7,646 nucleotides of DNA from a bacterium (GTDB taxonomy: Bacteria; UBP13; UBA5359). Positions within the stretch are counted from its first letter, which is position 1. Each line of letters opens with the position of its first letter. Positions 1 to 6,793 of the stretch are shown piece by piece. Below the pieces are notes generated by a model, which saw only the letters and a list, made by a program, of their open reading frames with translations, was not told the DNA's origin and ran no database searches. Made by a program: the position numbers and the translations under genes. The stretch is from positions 1-7,646 of the forward strand of contig JAQVUQ010000125.1 in the NCBI GenBank assembly GCA_028699365.1, in the 5' to 3' direction.

Positions 1-1233
1 CCTGAAGCCTTTGCACCGGGAGCTTTCCCTATATTTGCTGAAAAGGGATACGGTAGCCATCTTTTCGATGTGGATGGGCAGGAATATATCGATTATCTTA
101 TGGCCCTGGGACCGATAACTTTGGGATACTGTTATCCGTCGGTAGACCGGGCTGTTGTAGAGCAGTTACAAAAGGGCATGATCCTCAGCCTGCCCCATGC
201 TCTTGAAGTGGAAGCGGCCCGGTTACTGCAACGCCTGATTCCTTGTGCGGAGATGGTGCGTTTCTTTAAAACGGGTGCGGAAGCTACGGCGGCCGCCGTC
301 AGAGTGGCACGTGCCTTTACCGGCCGGGAGAAGATATTGTCTTGCGGGTATCACGGTTGGCATGATATCTGGTCTGCCGAACTTCCTACGCCTGGCAGTA
401 ACGGTATCCCGGAGAGCCAGCGTGGTGGTGTGATCACTTTTGCCTATAACGATTTCTTTTCCCCATCCTCTCTGGAAAATGTTTTGAAGCGGCATGCCGG
501 TGAAACGGCAGCTATTATCATGACCGCCAATGACTATTGGGAGACGGAGACTGACGGCTATCTGGAATGGGTCAGACGTATGGCAGACGATTATGGCGTC
601 TTACTGGTTTTTGATGAAATCGTCACCGGTTTTCGTATGGCTGCCGGCGGAGCGCAGGATTATTTTAAAGTAATTCCCGATATGGCCTGTTTCGCCAAGG
701 GTATGGCCAACGGAATGCCGATCTCAGCTCTTGTCGGCAAGCGGAATGTTCTGTCCGGTATGAAGGATTTGCTTATCAGTACCACTTACGGCGGTGAGAT
801 ACTGTCACTGGCAGCTTTAACGGCTACCTGTCGTGAATACCAGGAGAAACCGGTTATCGAGCATCTCTGGCAATACGGCACCAGATTGATGTTACAACTG
901 AACAATCTGGCAGAGGAGAACGGCATCAAATGCAAATTTCTGGGATATTCGCCGATGACGGGCTTTAAATTCTTTTATGAGGATGAACGATTGAATATCG
1001 ATCTGATGACCTTCTTTCTACAGGAAAATGCCAGGAGAGGTGTGTTGATAAGGCGTGGGGGGCCGATATATATATCCTACTCCCATAGTGAAGAAGACTT
1101 GGCAAAAACTCTTGCCGTGAATGCGGAAGTATTCTCTGAATTAGCTCAGGTACTGAAAGAAGGCAATTTATCAGAGCGGCTGATCATAAGGGATTGCATT
1201 TTGAACAGCGGTCCTGCCGGGATAAAGCGATGA
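1..1233 (+). CDS. Class III PLP aminotransferase, glutamate-1-semialdehyde aminomutase-like (5' partial)
   Basis: The frame is open from base 1, so the start lies upstream; 410 codons are visible and about 15-40 N-terminal residues are probably missing compared with the usual 425-435 aa. It is a fold-type I, class III PLP enzyme of the GSA aminomutase (HemL-like) group. Visible signatures (codon numbers within the window) are a phosphate-binding TGAEAT at 91-96, YHGWHD from 117, FDEIVTGFR with the pyridine-nitrogen Asp at 205, and FAKGMANGMPISA with the Schiff-base Lys at 233 (bases 697-699). The family moves an amino group between carbon atoms or from an amino donor to a carbonyl. No tetrapyrrole gene is nearby, and the next genes are amidohydrolases and a sugar-type aminotransferase, so I infer a role in specialised or carbohydrate metabolism rather than haem synthesis. 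It is cytoplasmic. Its stop overlaps the next start as ATGA. Family call is firm; substrate is unknown. Confidence 0.88.
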   Translation, partial: PEAFAPGAFPIFAEKGYGSHLFDVDGQEYIDYLMALGPITLGYCYPSVDRAVVEQLQKGMILSLPHALEVEAARLLQRLIPCAEMVRFFKTGAEATAAAVRVARAFTGREKILSCGYHGWHDIWSAELPTPGSNGIPESQRGGVITFAYNDFFSPSSLENVLKRHAGETAAIIMTANDYWETETDGYLEWVRRMADDYGVLLVFDEIVTGFRMAAGGAQDYFKVIPDMACFAKGMANGMPISALVGKRNVLSGMKDLLISTTYGGEILSLAALTATCREYQEKPVIEHLWQYGTRLMLQLNNLAEENGIKCKFLGYSPMTGFKFFYEDERLNIDLMTFFLQENARRGVLIRRGGPIYISYSHSEEDLAKTLAVNAEVFSELAQVLKEGNLSERLIIRDCILNSGPAGIKR

Positions 1234-2000
1234 TTGTAGACGCCCATGTCCACCTTTATACCGCTGACTCGTGTTGTATGTTTGGAAATCATGAGCAGGA
1301 GGAACTGGTATTGCGTGCCCGGGAGAACGGAATTGACAGGATAGTGGTCTCTTCACTTGGCCAGGAAACGTATCTGCCTTATCCTTCTGTTGATGAAATA
1401 TACGAGGCTAATAGCGATGTGCTGGCATTAATGAAAAGATTTCCTGAATACGTCTATGGTCTCGGCTACATTAACCCAAGAAATGCTAATTGGCGGGAGG
1501 AGTTGCTCAGGTGTATCGGTGAGGGTATGATCGGTATTAAGCTCTGGATTTCAGCCAGGGCTTCCGATCCATTGGTCTTTCCTGTGGTCGAAGAATGTAT
1601 AAGCAGCAGAGTGATTGTTTTGCAGCATTCCTCTTTAAATAATAGGGGCAATTTGCAGGACGAATCAACCCCCTTTGATGTAGCCTGCCTGGGCAGACGA
1701 TATTCAGAGGCTGATATCATAATGGCCCATGCCGGCGGCAACCAACAGGCCGGTCTGAAAGCAATAGCGGATTTGCCTAATGTTTATACGGATGTTTCCG
1801 GCGGTTATCCGGAGAGAGGGATTGTAGAGAAGGCGGTATCCTTACTGGGAGCGAAAAGGATTATATTCGGCAGTGACGCCCCGGGTAGAAGTTATGCGGT
1901 ACAGTTGGCTAAAGTCAGTTCGTCCCAGATAGGGACAAGGGATAAGAAACTTATTCTAGGTGATAACTTTATGGAGCTTTTAAACGATGATCGATTTTGA
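1230..2000 (+). CDS. Amidohydrolase-2 family metal-dependent hydrolase, catalytically intact
   Basis: A 256-aa protein of the amidohydrolase_2 (PF04909-like) TIM-barrel type. The metal site looks complete: an HxH pair in the first strand (DAHVH, His6 and His8), His133 (LQHSS), His167 (MAHAGG) and Asp216 (FGSDAPG). GIKLW near residue 105 fits the conserved core strand. Family members hydrolyse or decarboxylate small carboxylates, lactones and amides using one divalent metal; the substrate here cannot be read from sequence. I chose ATG 1230 because it puts IVDAHVH at the extreme N-terminus as usual for the family; an in-frame TTG at 1194 would add 12 residues that look unrelated. The start overlaps the stop of the upstream aminotransferase (ATGA) and only a weak GGGA precedes it, which suggests translational coupling. 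The 3' end overlaps the next gene by 14 nt. No signal peptide is seen. Confidence 0.88.
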   Translation: MIVDAHVHLYTADSCCMFGNHEQEELVLRARENGIDRIVVSSLGQETYLPYPSVDEIYEANSDVLALMKRFPEYVYGLGYINPRNANWREELLRCIGEGMIGIKLWISARASDPLVFPVVEECISSRVIVLQHSSLNNRGNLQDESTPFDVACLGRRYSEADIIMAHAGGNQQAGLKAIADLPNVYTDVSGGYPERGIVEKAVSLLGAKRIIFGSDAPGRSYAVQLAKVSSSQIGTRDKKLILGDNFMELLNDDRF

Positions 2001-2742
2001 TCTATACGTTGGGAAATGGCCCTTTAACCCATTAATGGATTGTGAGCCGGCACAATTATGTGAACTGCTTAAGCGCAATGGCATACATAAAGGATTGGTG
2101 ACACCTTTAAGCTGCCTGCAGGCATCGGATTGTCTGGAAGCGAACACGGCCTTTTTTGATCAGGTGAAGCCGTTTTCCGATTATTTACTTCCAGTCCTGG
2201 CCCTTAATCCTTTGTCAACTACCTGGGAAGAAGCTTGCAGCCGGTTTTGGAATAATTCTTATGGTATAAAGCTATTTCCCGGATGGCATGATTACTTTCT
2301 TGACGATCCAAAATTAACAGAGCTGTATCAGACAGCGGCGGATAGTAAGAAGCCGATTATTATATCTATGCGTTTTATCGATATGAGAAATTCTTCCATG
2401 TCCATATGCAAAGCAGTTGATATAGAACCGGAAGCCTTGATAAATCTGGCGGCTAATTATCCCGGCGTTAATTTTATCTTCTCATCTCCTTCACTGTGGG
2501 AAGCATATACGCTTCTGGCTGCAGGAAAAAGGAACATTTTTGTTACCATCTCCTCACTGGAGGGTGAGGGGGCATTGGAGAATCTTTGTGCTCTTGGATA
2601 TGGAAAAAATATGCTTTGGGGCAGCAACTATCCCTTTTATTATATTGAGGCAACCCTGGCTAAAACAAGAAACAAAAAGCTTGATAAGCATACCAGGGAA
2701 CTCATTGCCTTTGGCAATGCAAACAGGCTTTTCGGCATTTAG
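1987..2742 (+). CDS. Degenerate amidohydrolase-like TIM-barrel protein, probable pseudoenzyme
   Basis: A 251-aa protein that follows the layout of the preceding amidohydrolase: MIDFDLYVG against MIVDAHVHL, YGIKLFPGW against IGIKLWISA, WGSNYP against FGSDAP, and a closing helix after GNANRLFGI like GDNFMELL. By this by-eye alignment all five metal ligands are replaced: the HxH pair by Asp5 and Tyr7, the strand-5 His by Met128, the strand-6 His by Ser167 and the strand-8 Asp by Asn214. I infer a metal-free barrel that either partners the intact enzyme or binds a ligand; a different chemistry is possible. The frame is intact and long, so this is not gene decay. ATG 1987 lies inside the end of the previous gene, with GGAG at 1973-1976 as a ribosome binding site, so the two are probably made together. 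Family call is fairly firm; function is unknown. Confidence 0.78.
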   Translation: MIDFDLYVGKWPFNPLMDCEPAQLCELLKRNGIHKGLVTPLSCLQASDCLEANTAFFDQVKPFSDYLLPVLALNPLSTTWEEACSRFWNNSYGIKLFPGWHDYFLDDPKLTELYQTAADSKKPIIISMRFIDMRNSSMSICKAVDIEPEALINLAANYPGVNFIFSSPSLWEAYTLLAAGKRNIFVTISSLEGEGALENLCALGYGKNMLWGSNYPFYYIEATLAKTRNKKLDKHTRELIAFGNANRLFGI

Positions 2743-2784
2743 CAGGAAAGAGAAAGTATAAAAGATTGCTAAGAGGTGGTAAGC

Positions 2785-4023
2785 ATGTCGAAGTTGGCTA
2801 TATCAGGAGGATTACCTGTGCGTAGAGAGCCCTTTCCGTCCTGGCCGGTAACGGCGGTGACGGATAGAGAGAGGCTGCTGGAAGTATTCGATAGCGGCAA
2901 GTGGTGGTATGGCGAGAAGGTAAAGGAGTTTGAGGAGAAGTATGCTGCTTTTCATGATGCCCGATACGGTGTTACCTGTGCCAACGGCACCGTGGCTCTG
3001 GAGACGGCATTGCTGGCCTGCGGCATCGGAGCAGGCGATGAAGTCATCGTGCCTCCCTACACTTTTATGGCTACGGCCAGTGCGGTGCTGAAGGTCAATG
3101 CCGTTCCCGTCTTTGCCGATATAGAGCTGGATACCTGCAACCTGGACCCGGCGGATGTGGAAAAGAAGATCAGTTGTAAGACCAAAGCTGTTTTACCGGT
3201 GCATCTGGGAGGATTGCCGGTAGACATGGATGTTTTCAAGGCTCTGGCAAAGCAGCATAATCTGGTATTGGTAGAAGATGCCTGCCATAGCTGGGGCAGC
3301 AAGTGGAAGGGCAAAGGCACGGGAGCCATAGGCGATTGCGGCGTCTTCAGCTTTCAGATGAGCAAGAATATCACTGCTGGAGAGGGAGGTATACTTCTCA
3401 CCGATAACGAAGACATAGCCGACAGAGCCAGAAGCTACACCAATTGCGGGCGCCTTAAAGGCGGAGCCTGGTATGAGCACTATCTCCTGGGCAGTAATCT
3501 ACGGATGACGGAGTTGCAGGCAGCCATACTGTTAGGACAGTTGGAACGGCTGGAAGAGCAGACACTCAGGCGTGAGAGAAACGCAGCTTATCTGAGCGAA
3601 CTGTTGAAAGACATGCCCGGCATCAGCCTGATGAGACAAGACCCAAGAGTGACTCGTCACAGCTACCACATGTATATCTTCCGCTTCCTGCCTGAGGAAT
3701 GGTCTGGAGTCAGCCGGGACAGATTCCTGGAAGCCCTTAGATCTGAGGGCATACCCGGCAGTGCCGGTTATAACGTGCCACTGTACAAGAACCCTTTGTT
3801 CCAGCAAAAAGGAGAAGGTCCTAAGCACTGTCCCATATCCTGCCCATACTACGGATTGGAAGTGGATTACAGTCAGGTAGTATGTGCCAATGCCGAGACT
3901 ATCAGTCGGGAAGGCTGCTGGCTACCGCATCCGGTTCTTCTGGCCGAAGAGCGGGATATGGAAGATATAGCTAAGGCTATCAGGAAGATATGGGAAGGAC
4001 GGAGAGAACTGGCCGATGTCTGA
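2785..4023 (+). CDS. DegT/DnrJ/EryC1/StrS family PLP aminotransferase
   Basis: A 412-aa fold-type I aminotransferase of the family that aminates keto-sugars and keto-cyclitols (nucleotide-sugar aminotransferases, scyllo-inosose aminotransferases) and includes AHBA synthase. Visible signatures are CANGTVALETAL with the phosphate-contacting Asn67-Gly68-Thr69, EVIVPPYTFMATASAV near 90-105, HLGGLPVDMD near 140, VEDACHSWGS with the pyridine Asp165, and FSFQMSKNITAGEGG with the PLP Lys194 (bases 3364-3366). SNLRMTELQAA near 235 and RHSYHMYIFRF near 290 are also typical. Length is normal for the family. ATG 2785 is chosen because AGAGGTGG at 2772-2779 sits at ideal distance; a GTG at 2776 lies inside that site. 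The 42-nt gap after the amidohydrolases shows no promoter or terminator, so it is likely in the same operon. The VEDACHSWGS and HLGGLPVDMD style resembles the cyclitol/AHBA branch more than nucleotide-sugar enzymes, but substrate is a guess. Confidence 0.92.
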   Translation: MSKLAISGGLPVRREPFPSWPVTAVTDRERLLEVFDSGKWWYGEKVKEFEEKYAAFHDARYGVTCANGTVALETALLACGIGAGDEVIVPPYTFMATASAVLKVNAVPVFADIELDTCNLDPADVEKKISCKTKAVLPVHLGGLPVDMDVFKALAKQHNLVLVEDACHSWGSKWKGKGTGAIGDCGVFSFQMSKNITAGEGGILLTDNEDIADRARSYTNCGRLKGGAWYEHYLLGSNLRMTELQAAILLGQLERLEEQTLRRERNAAYLSELLKDMPGISLMRQDPRVTRHSYHMYIFRFLPEEWSGVSRDRFLEALRSEGIPGSAGYNVPLYKNPLFQQKGEGPKHCPISCPYYGLEVDYSQVVCANAETISREGCWLPHPVLLAEERDMEDIAKAIRKIWEGRRELADV

Positions 4024-4060
4024 AATGAGAGCAGGCTACGGAGAAGAGGTAATCACTCCA

Positions 4061-4089
4061 TTGCTTAATCGGACGATAGAGAATATATT
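4061..4089 (+). promoter_or_regulatory. Candidate sigma-A promoter for the glycoside hydrolase gene
   Basis: TTGCTT at 4061-4066 and TATATT at 4084-4089 are separated by 17 bp, the optimal sigma-A/sigma-70 spacing. The -10 matches 5 of 6 consensus bases; the -35 has the key TTG. Transcription would start near 4095-4097, directly before the inverted repeat at 4098-4140. This would let the glycosidase be expressed separately from the upstream run. Read by eye only. Confidence 0.45.
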
Positions 4090-4097
4090 ATAGAAGG

Positions 4098-4140
4098 AAA
4101 ACGACATAGCGGTAAGATGGAATCTTGGGAATGTCGTTTT
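4098..4140 (+). promoter_or_regulatory. Perfect 10-bp inverted repeat with nested hairpin, operator, leader hairpin or terminator
   Basis: AAAACGACAT at 4098-4107 is exactly complementary to ATGTCGTTTT at 4131-4140, and inside the 23-nt interval AAGAT (4114-4118) pairs with ATCTT (4122-4126) around a 3-nt loop. As RNA it forms a two-tier hairpin with an asymmetric internal loop. It ends in T-rich sequence (TTTTGTTTG), so it could terminate the upstream run. The lower stem is AT-rich and the T tract is interrupted, which is weak for a Rho-independent terminator. Its position at the predicted start of the glycosidase transcript fits a repressor operator or a 5' leader hairpin equally well. Confidence 0.55.
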
Positions 4141-4161
4141 GTTTGATCTGAGGACGGTAAT

Positions 4162-6192
4162 ATGAGTTTCATACAATTCAAAGATTGCCGGGCAAGATGG
4201 GAAAATGATGTTGTTCGGATAGAAAATGACCGAATTTTACGCGTAATTGCCGTTAGCGACGGTCTTTGTCACACGGTAAACTTTCAGTATAAGGAAAAAG
4301 AGTGGACTTTACCGTCGGATGACGGTCATGACTTCTCTTATACCGCTTTGCTGGAGGATTACAATGGCTGTCCGGTAAAACTGCAATGCAAGGGCATTGA
4401 AGGCGAGATTATCTCCGGCAACCTGTATCAGCATGATTGCCTGAAGGTGACTATAGCTCTTTACGATGCGATCCAGGATCTGGAACTGAACCGGGAATAC
4501 TTCATCTATCCCGGTATCGCCGCTATCGGCACCCGGGTGGTGATAAAAACCGCGGTATGTCCAAACGGCTATAATCTGATAGACAAGAATGCGCCTGAAA
4601 TCGGCTTTTGCGATATGGAAAACGCGGTGGATATCTTACGGCTTAAGGACGAACAATATCGCATGCGGTGTGTCAAGTTCAGGGGCCGGACGGATTATAC
4701 CAATGATCTGGTCAGTGAGAACGCTTTTGTTACCGGTAAAGATGCCGGCCGGCGGGTAATGCAGGGAAACCTTTTATTTGTTCAGGAGATAAACGGCGAT
4801 GCCGGGTTGTTTATATTGCAGGAGGCACCTTCCAGTTCCGAAAGGAGACGGGAAGGGCAGGGAGATTTTATCCTGCAGGGAAATACGGTTAAAAGTTGCG
4901 GCTGGGGCATCCTGCCCGGTGAGTTCGATCAGGACCGTTTTGCCGGCTATCTGCATATAACAGGTTGCTTTTCCGGGAATATGGATCAGGGATATCTGGA
5001 ATTACGGCGATATTTCGATGCCCGCTTTAAAATGGATATGGCGAAGAACACCATGATTATGGCCAATCCGTGGGGCGGCGGCGGCCTGCATTGGCAGGAT
5101 AACGTGGGGGACGGATATATCGAAAGAGAATTGCAAGCCTGCCGGGAAATGGGTATCGACTATTATCAGGTAGATGACGGTTGGCAGGAATGCCGGAGTT
5201 TGGCTGAACTAAGCCTTAAAAACAGATCACTTGGCAAGCAGGACTGGGCCGTACGCCGGGATATATTTCCAGAAGGCTTCAGCGTAATTGCTGCTGCTGC
5301 TAAAAGCTGCAAAACAGAACTATGTCTATGGTTTGCGCCATCATTCAATAAACGTTATCGCGATTGGGCTGAGCAGGCAGAACTTCTGTTTGATATGTAT
5401 AAGAAGTATGGGATTCGTATTTTTAAGATAGACGCCATGTTTGTCAATAGTCGTGAAGCGGAAGAGAACCTGCGCAAACTCTTTTCTACTCTGCGCCGTC
5501 GATCGGACGGCGATATCTATTTTAATCTGGATACCACTAATGGAATGCGTCCTGGTTACTTTATGTTCCATGAATATGGGAACATCTTTCTTGAGAACAG
5601 ATACCATGATCGCCAGGGAGCAACGCAGTATCTTCCATGGCGCACCCTGGCTAACCTGTGGTCGCTGAGCCGTTATCTCCCGACTCAGCGTTTGCAGATA
5701 GAGTTCCCGGATATTGCCAAGGCCAAGGCGGAAAATTATACCGGCAGTGCCTATCCCGAAGATTTCTCTCAGGAATATGTGGCGGCCGTTTCTCTTTTTG
5801 CCAATCCACTGTTCTGGGGGAATCCGTCAGAGTGCTCTCTCGAAACTAAGGCCGCCATCGGCCGGGTAATGGATCTTCATAAACGCTATAAAAGCGAAAT
5901 CTTTGCCGGCAATATCTTTCCTGTCGGCAGTAAACCGGACGGCTTCTCCTGGTCAGGCTTTCAATCGCATAATCCGTTTACAAGGTCCGGGTTTGTCGTA
6001 GTCTACCGGGAGCTCAGTCCCAAAGAAACGCACAGATTCTCCTTGAAATTTACGGATGGATGCAGGATCAATTGGCAATGCCTGACACACCCTGAGGAAG
6101 AGAGAGAAATTTGTACGGGATCGGGGGGATCACTTACCGTACATTTGACTGAAAAAAATTCCTTCTGCCTGTACCGCTACCGTTTGTCCTGA
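4162..6192 (+). CDS. GH36/GH27-like (clan D) glycoside hydrolase, probable alpha-galactosidase
   Basis: A 676-aa protein with the GH36 layout: an N-terminal beta-sandwich region (about 1-290), a TIM barrel (about 295-570) and a C-terminal beta domain (about 585-676). Barrel signatures are NPWGG at 302, IDYYQVDDGWQ at 333-342 with Asp338-Asp339 for sugar contact, LCLWFAPS near 390, and FKIDAMF, whose Asp424 (bases 5431-5433) is the expected nucleophile. The acid/base region reads IFLENRYHDRQG, with Glu478 or Asp483 as candidates where most relatives have Asp. Clan D enzymes act with retention on terminal alpha-galactosyl or related sugars. There is no signal peptide, so it should act in the cytoplasm on imported oligosaccharides. 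ATG 4162 follows a GAGGACGG-type binding site starting at 4150. A 138-nt gap with its own promoter and an inverted repeat separates it from the aminotransferase, so linkage to that pathway is uncertain. Exact substrate is not readable. Confidence 0.86.
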   Translation: MSFIQFKDCRARWENDVVRIENDRILRVIAVSDGLCHTVNFQYKEKEWTLPSDDGHDFSYTALLEDYNGCPVKLQCKGIEGEIISGNLYQHDCLKVTIALYDAIQDLELNREYFIYPGIAAIGTRVVIKTAVCPNGYNLIDKNAPEIGFCDMENAVDILRLKDEQYRMRCVKFRGRTDYTNDLVSENAFVTGKDAGRRVMQGNLLFVQEINGDAGLFILQEAPSSSERRREGQGDFILQGNTVKSCGWGILPGEFDQDRFAGYLHITGCFSGNMDQGYLELRRYFDARFKMDMAKNTMIMANPWGGGGLHWQDNVGDGYIERELQACREMGIDYYQVDDGWQECRSLAELSLKNRSLGKQDWAVRRDIFPEGFSVIAAAAKSCKTELCLWFAPSFNKRYRDWAEQAELLFDMYKKYGIRIFKIDAMFVNSREAEENLRKLFSTLRRRSDGDIYFNLDTTNGMRPGYFMFHEYGNIFLENRYHDRQGATQYLPWRTLANLWSLSRYLPTQRLQIEFPDIAKAKAENYTGSAYPEDFSQEYVAAVSLFANPLFWGNPSECSLETKAAIGRVMDLHKRYKSEIFAGNIFPVGSKPDGFSWSGFQSHNPFTRSGFVVVYRELSPKETHRFSLKFTDGCRINWQCLTHPEEEREICTGSGGSLTVHLTEKNSFCLYRYRLS

Positions 6193-6233
6193 ATCTCCAG
6201 GTCAATTAGTTCTCAATTAATTCCTTCAAACGC

Positions 6234-6262
6234 TTGCTCCACAAGATGTAGTGTGCTATAAT
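6234..6262 (+). promoter_or_regulatory. nrdR promoter with extended -10
   Basis: A perfect TATAAT at 6257-6262 is preceded by TGC (extended -10, TGn) at 6254-6256. TTGCTC at 6234-6239 lies 17 bp upstream as the -35 with the TTG half conserved. Transcription would start near 6268-6270, leaving a leader of about 53 nt before the TTG start. The promoter is interleaved with two NrdR-box-like sites, so NrdR bound there would block RNA polymerase. Confidence 0.75.
6239..6254. promoter_or_regulatory. NrdR box 1 (promoter spacer)
   Basis: The 16-mer CCACAAGATGTAGTGT matches the NrdR-box consensus, recalled as acaCwAtATaTwGtgt, at 13 of 16 positions, including the CA..AT..GTGT core. It fills the space between the -35 and the extended -10 of the nrdR promoter. 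It pairs with box 2, whose start is 32 bp downstream, about three helical turns, so both face the same side of the DNA. Confidence 0.78.
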
Positions 6263-6270
6263 CAACTTTG

Positions 6271-6286
6271 CCACAAGATATTGTAT
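6271..6286. promoter_or_regulatory. NrdR box 2 (at transcription start)
   Basis: The 16-mer CCACAAGATATTGTAT also matches the recalled NrdR-box consensus at 13 of 16 positions and shares its first nine bases (CCACAAGAT) with box 1. It lies just downstream of the predicted transcription start. Paired boxes at an integral number of turns are the known requirement for cooperative NrdR binding. Confidence 0.78.
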
Positions 6287-6321
6287 ATTTAGTTATCAAC
6301 AAGGGAACCGGGTGAAAGTAT

Positions 6322-6771
6322 TTGAAATGCCCTTTCTGCCAGCATCTTGAGAGCAAAGTCAGCGATTCCAGGCTGGTCGACGACGGGGATGCCATCAGGC
6401 GCCGTCGGGAATGCCTGGAGTGCGGCAAGCGTTTCACCACTTATGAGCGCCTGGATGAAATCCCCTTGCTGGTAGTGAAAAAAGACGGCCGGCTGGAGGT
6501 GTTCAATCGCAACAAGATCATCAACGGATTGCTTAAGGCTTGTGAGAAGAGATCTGTAGGTCTGGATACCATAGAGGATCTGGTGAACGGCATCGAGCGT
6601 GAGTTGCGCAATCGTACGGACCATGAGGTGACCAGCAAGATGGTCGGGGAGATGGTCATGGACAGGCTGCGAGACCTGGATGAAGTGGCTTATGTCCGCT
6701 TTGCCTCCGTTTATCGCGAGTTCCGGGACGCCAGCAAGTTCATTCAGCTCCTCAAGAGTCTTAAAAGTTGA
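6322..6771 (+). CDS. nrdR: Transcriptional repressor NrdR of ribonucleotide reductase genes
   Basis: A 149-aa protein matching NrdR over its full normal length. It has an N-terminal zinc ribbon with Cys3, Cys6 (MKCPFC), Cys31 and Cys34 (CLECG), followed by the conserved RRRREC and FTTYER segments, then an ATP-cone domain (about 49-139) that senses ATP/dATP. NrdR represses ribonucleotide reductase operons when dATP is high by binding paired NrdR boxes. The start is TTG 6322, because every NrdR begins MKCPFC and no in-frame ATG precedes it; GGGTGA at 6310-6315 is the ribosome binding site, 6 nt away. Two NrdR boxes in its own promoter indicate autoregulation. nrdD follows after 78 nt with no clear promoter between, so the regulator and its target are probably co-transcribed. 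Confidence 0.97.
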   Translation: MKCPFCQHLESKVSDSRLVDDGDAIRRRRECLECGKRFTTYERLDEIPLLVVKKDGRLEVFNRNKIINGLLKACEKRSVGLDTIEDLVNGIERELRNRTDHEVTSKMVGEMVMDRLRDLDEVAYVRFASVYREFRDASKFIQLLKSLKS

Positions 6772-6775
6772 TTGC

Positions 6776-6793
6776 TCGCGCTATCCGGCGCGA
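6776..6793 (+). other. Short GC-rich hairpin between nrdR and nrdD
   Basis: TCGCGC (6776-6781) and GCGCGA (6788-6793) form a perfect 6-bp stem around a 6-nt loop, starting 4 nt after the nrdR stop. No run of T follows (TGATTGTATT), so it is not a good Rho-independent terminator. It could modestly lower read-through or shape differential mRNA stability between nrdR and nrdD. The rest of this 78-nt gap shows no NrdR box and no convincing -35/-10 pair. Confidence 0.4.

Noticed and set aside
1194-1229. In-frame TTG extending the first amidohydrolase by 12 residues
   Set aside because: The added residues are not amidohydrolase-like, and ATG 1230 places the DAHVH metal motif at the N-terminus as the family requires.
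2776-2784. GTG start three codons upstream for the DegT aminotransferase
   Set aside because: This GTG is part of the AGAGGTGG ribosome binding site that serves ATG 2785.
6212-6230. Repeated CAATTA motifs after the glycosidase stop as a possible terminator or operator
   Set aside because: They are short direct repeats in AT-rich sequence, do not form a stable stem and have no GC stem plus T tract.
6289-6624. A 111-codon minus-strand open frame
   Set aside because: It lies mostly opposite nrdR, which is unmistakable, and also runs across the nrdR promoter region; no family features.
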